Assembly: GCA_003550275.1 (NCBI GenBank)
Contig: QXCW01000002.1
Location: 2,430,001 to 2,494,000, forward strand
Length of the DNA stretch: 64,000 nt
From: Flavobacteriaceae bacterium MAR_2010_72
GTDB lineage: Bacteria > Bacteroidota > Bacteroidia > Flavobacteriales > Flavobacteriaceae
Direction of reading: 5' to 3'
The translations under genes and the position numbers were made by a program. Of the stretch, positions 63,873 through 64,000 are shown piece by piece. Position 1 is the first letter of the stretch, and every line of letters begins with the position of its first letter. Below the pieces are notes generated by a model. That model worked only from the letters and a program-made list of their open reading frames with translations. It had not been told where the DNA came from and did not search any database.

Positions 63873-64000
63873 TATCTTCCGGAATAGGAAACAAAATTCC
63901 TTGGTGTTTCATAAAGGGTGACCTCCAAATCTAATAATGAATCTAAACGAGGTTTAATTTTATTGTAAATGACTACAACAATGTTTTCAGCTGTTGGGTT
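63872..64000 (-). CDS. C-terminal part of a 6-pyruvoyl/6-carboxytetrahydropterin synthase-like protein
   Basis: The last 42 residues of a gene entering from the right: NPTAENIVVVIYNKIKPRLD, then LLDLEVTLYETPRNFVSYSG and R. NPTAEN followed by VTLYETPRN is the conserved C-terminal signature of PTPS/QueD enzymes, where the Glu is part of the active site. These act in queuosine or pterin synthesis. The stop overlaps the manA start by one base. Confidence 0.78.
   Translation of the reverse strand, partial: NPTAENIVVVIYNKIKPRLDSLLDLEVTLYETPRNFVSYSGR

Overview
The window is a 64 kb chromosomal segment of a member of the Bacteroidota, most likely a marine-type Flavobacteriaceae. This is inferred from low GC, intergenic -7 boxes of the TAnnTTTG type (several with TTTG about 20 bp upstream), the lack of clear Shine-Dalgarno sequences, and flavobacterial-type genes: BshC, a long YidC, an rpmB-rpmG-DUF4295 cluster, OMP_b-brl_3 receptors, DUF4369, DUF6249 and DUF3820 proteins. 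I cannot name a genus. No rRNA, prophage, insertion sequence, integrase or CRISPR array was seen. The only stable RNA is tRNA-Thr(UGU). Two genes are cut by the window ends: an S8 protease on the left and a QueD/PTPS-like protein on the right.

The left half (about 1-32.6 kb) is mostly minus-strand housekeeping: mnmA, a YwqK-like protein, yidC-pyrG, guaA followed by a LysM/periplasmic-binding fusion and two small proteins, bshC, rimO, a lipoprotein amidase, ftsY, rpmB-rpmG-DUF4295, an exonuclease-FAH-Hpt-cinA string, a 2-oxoacid dehydrogenase E2, a glycosyltransferase and recR. Plus-strand insets are a lipoprotein glycosidase with nudK, and an M14 carboxypeptidase. A cytoplasmic GAF histidine kinase is paired with an isochorismatase-like hydrolase. 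A 41-bp tandem repeat lies between a GATase and rimO.

The right half (32.7-64 kb) is mostly plus-strand envelope and stress genes: a Na+/solute symporter, a TonB-receptor-like protein, an S9 peptidase, htpG, a PPP-type phosphatase, a class-C beta-lactamase-like hydrolase, a DEAD-box helicase, an ECF sigma factor with a likely anti-sigma factor diverging from a DUF6249 gene, VanX-like dipeptidase/AlkB, an SPFH/DUF4177/RHH operon, a DUF819 transporter and a bifunctional PBP. fabH, manA and a few others run on the minus strand.

No gene cluster here is a wholly new system. The most interesting signals are regulatory: (i) two facing promoter-like copies of GTAACC-N14-GTCGTC between the ECF sigma gene and DUF6249, with related sites before the serine hydrolase and the OMP receptor, suggesting an autoregulated ECF regulon; (ii) a sigma-54-like -24/-12 site upstream of htpG; (iii) helically phased direct repeats before two neighbouring envelope genes; (iv) a perfect inverted repeat in front of the SPFH/RHH operon; (v) a perfect inverted repeat filling most of the 33-bp gap between the dipeptidase and alkB; (vi) three stacked terminators plus a hairpin behind the OMP receptor, perhaps marking small RNAs; (vii) two genes whose hydrophobic N-termini imply ATT/ATA-type starts. 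All of these come from reading the sequence and are untested.
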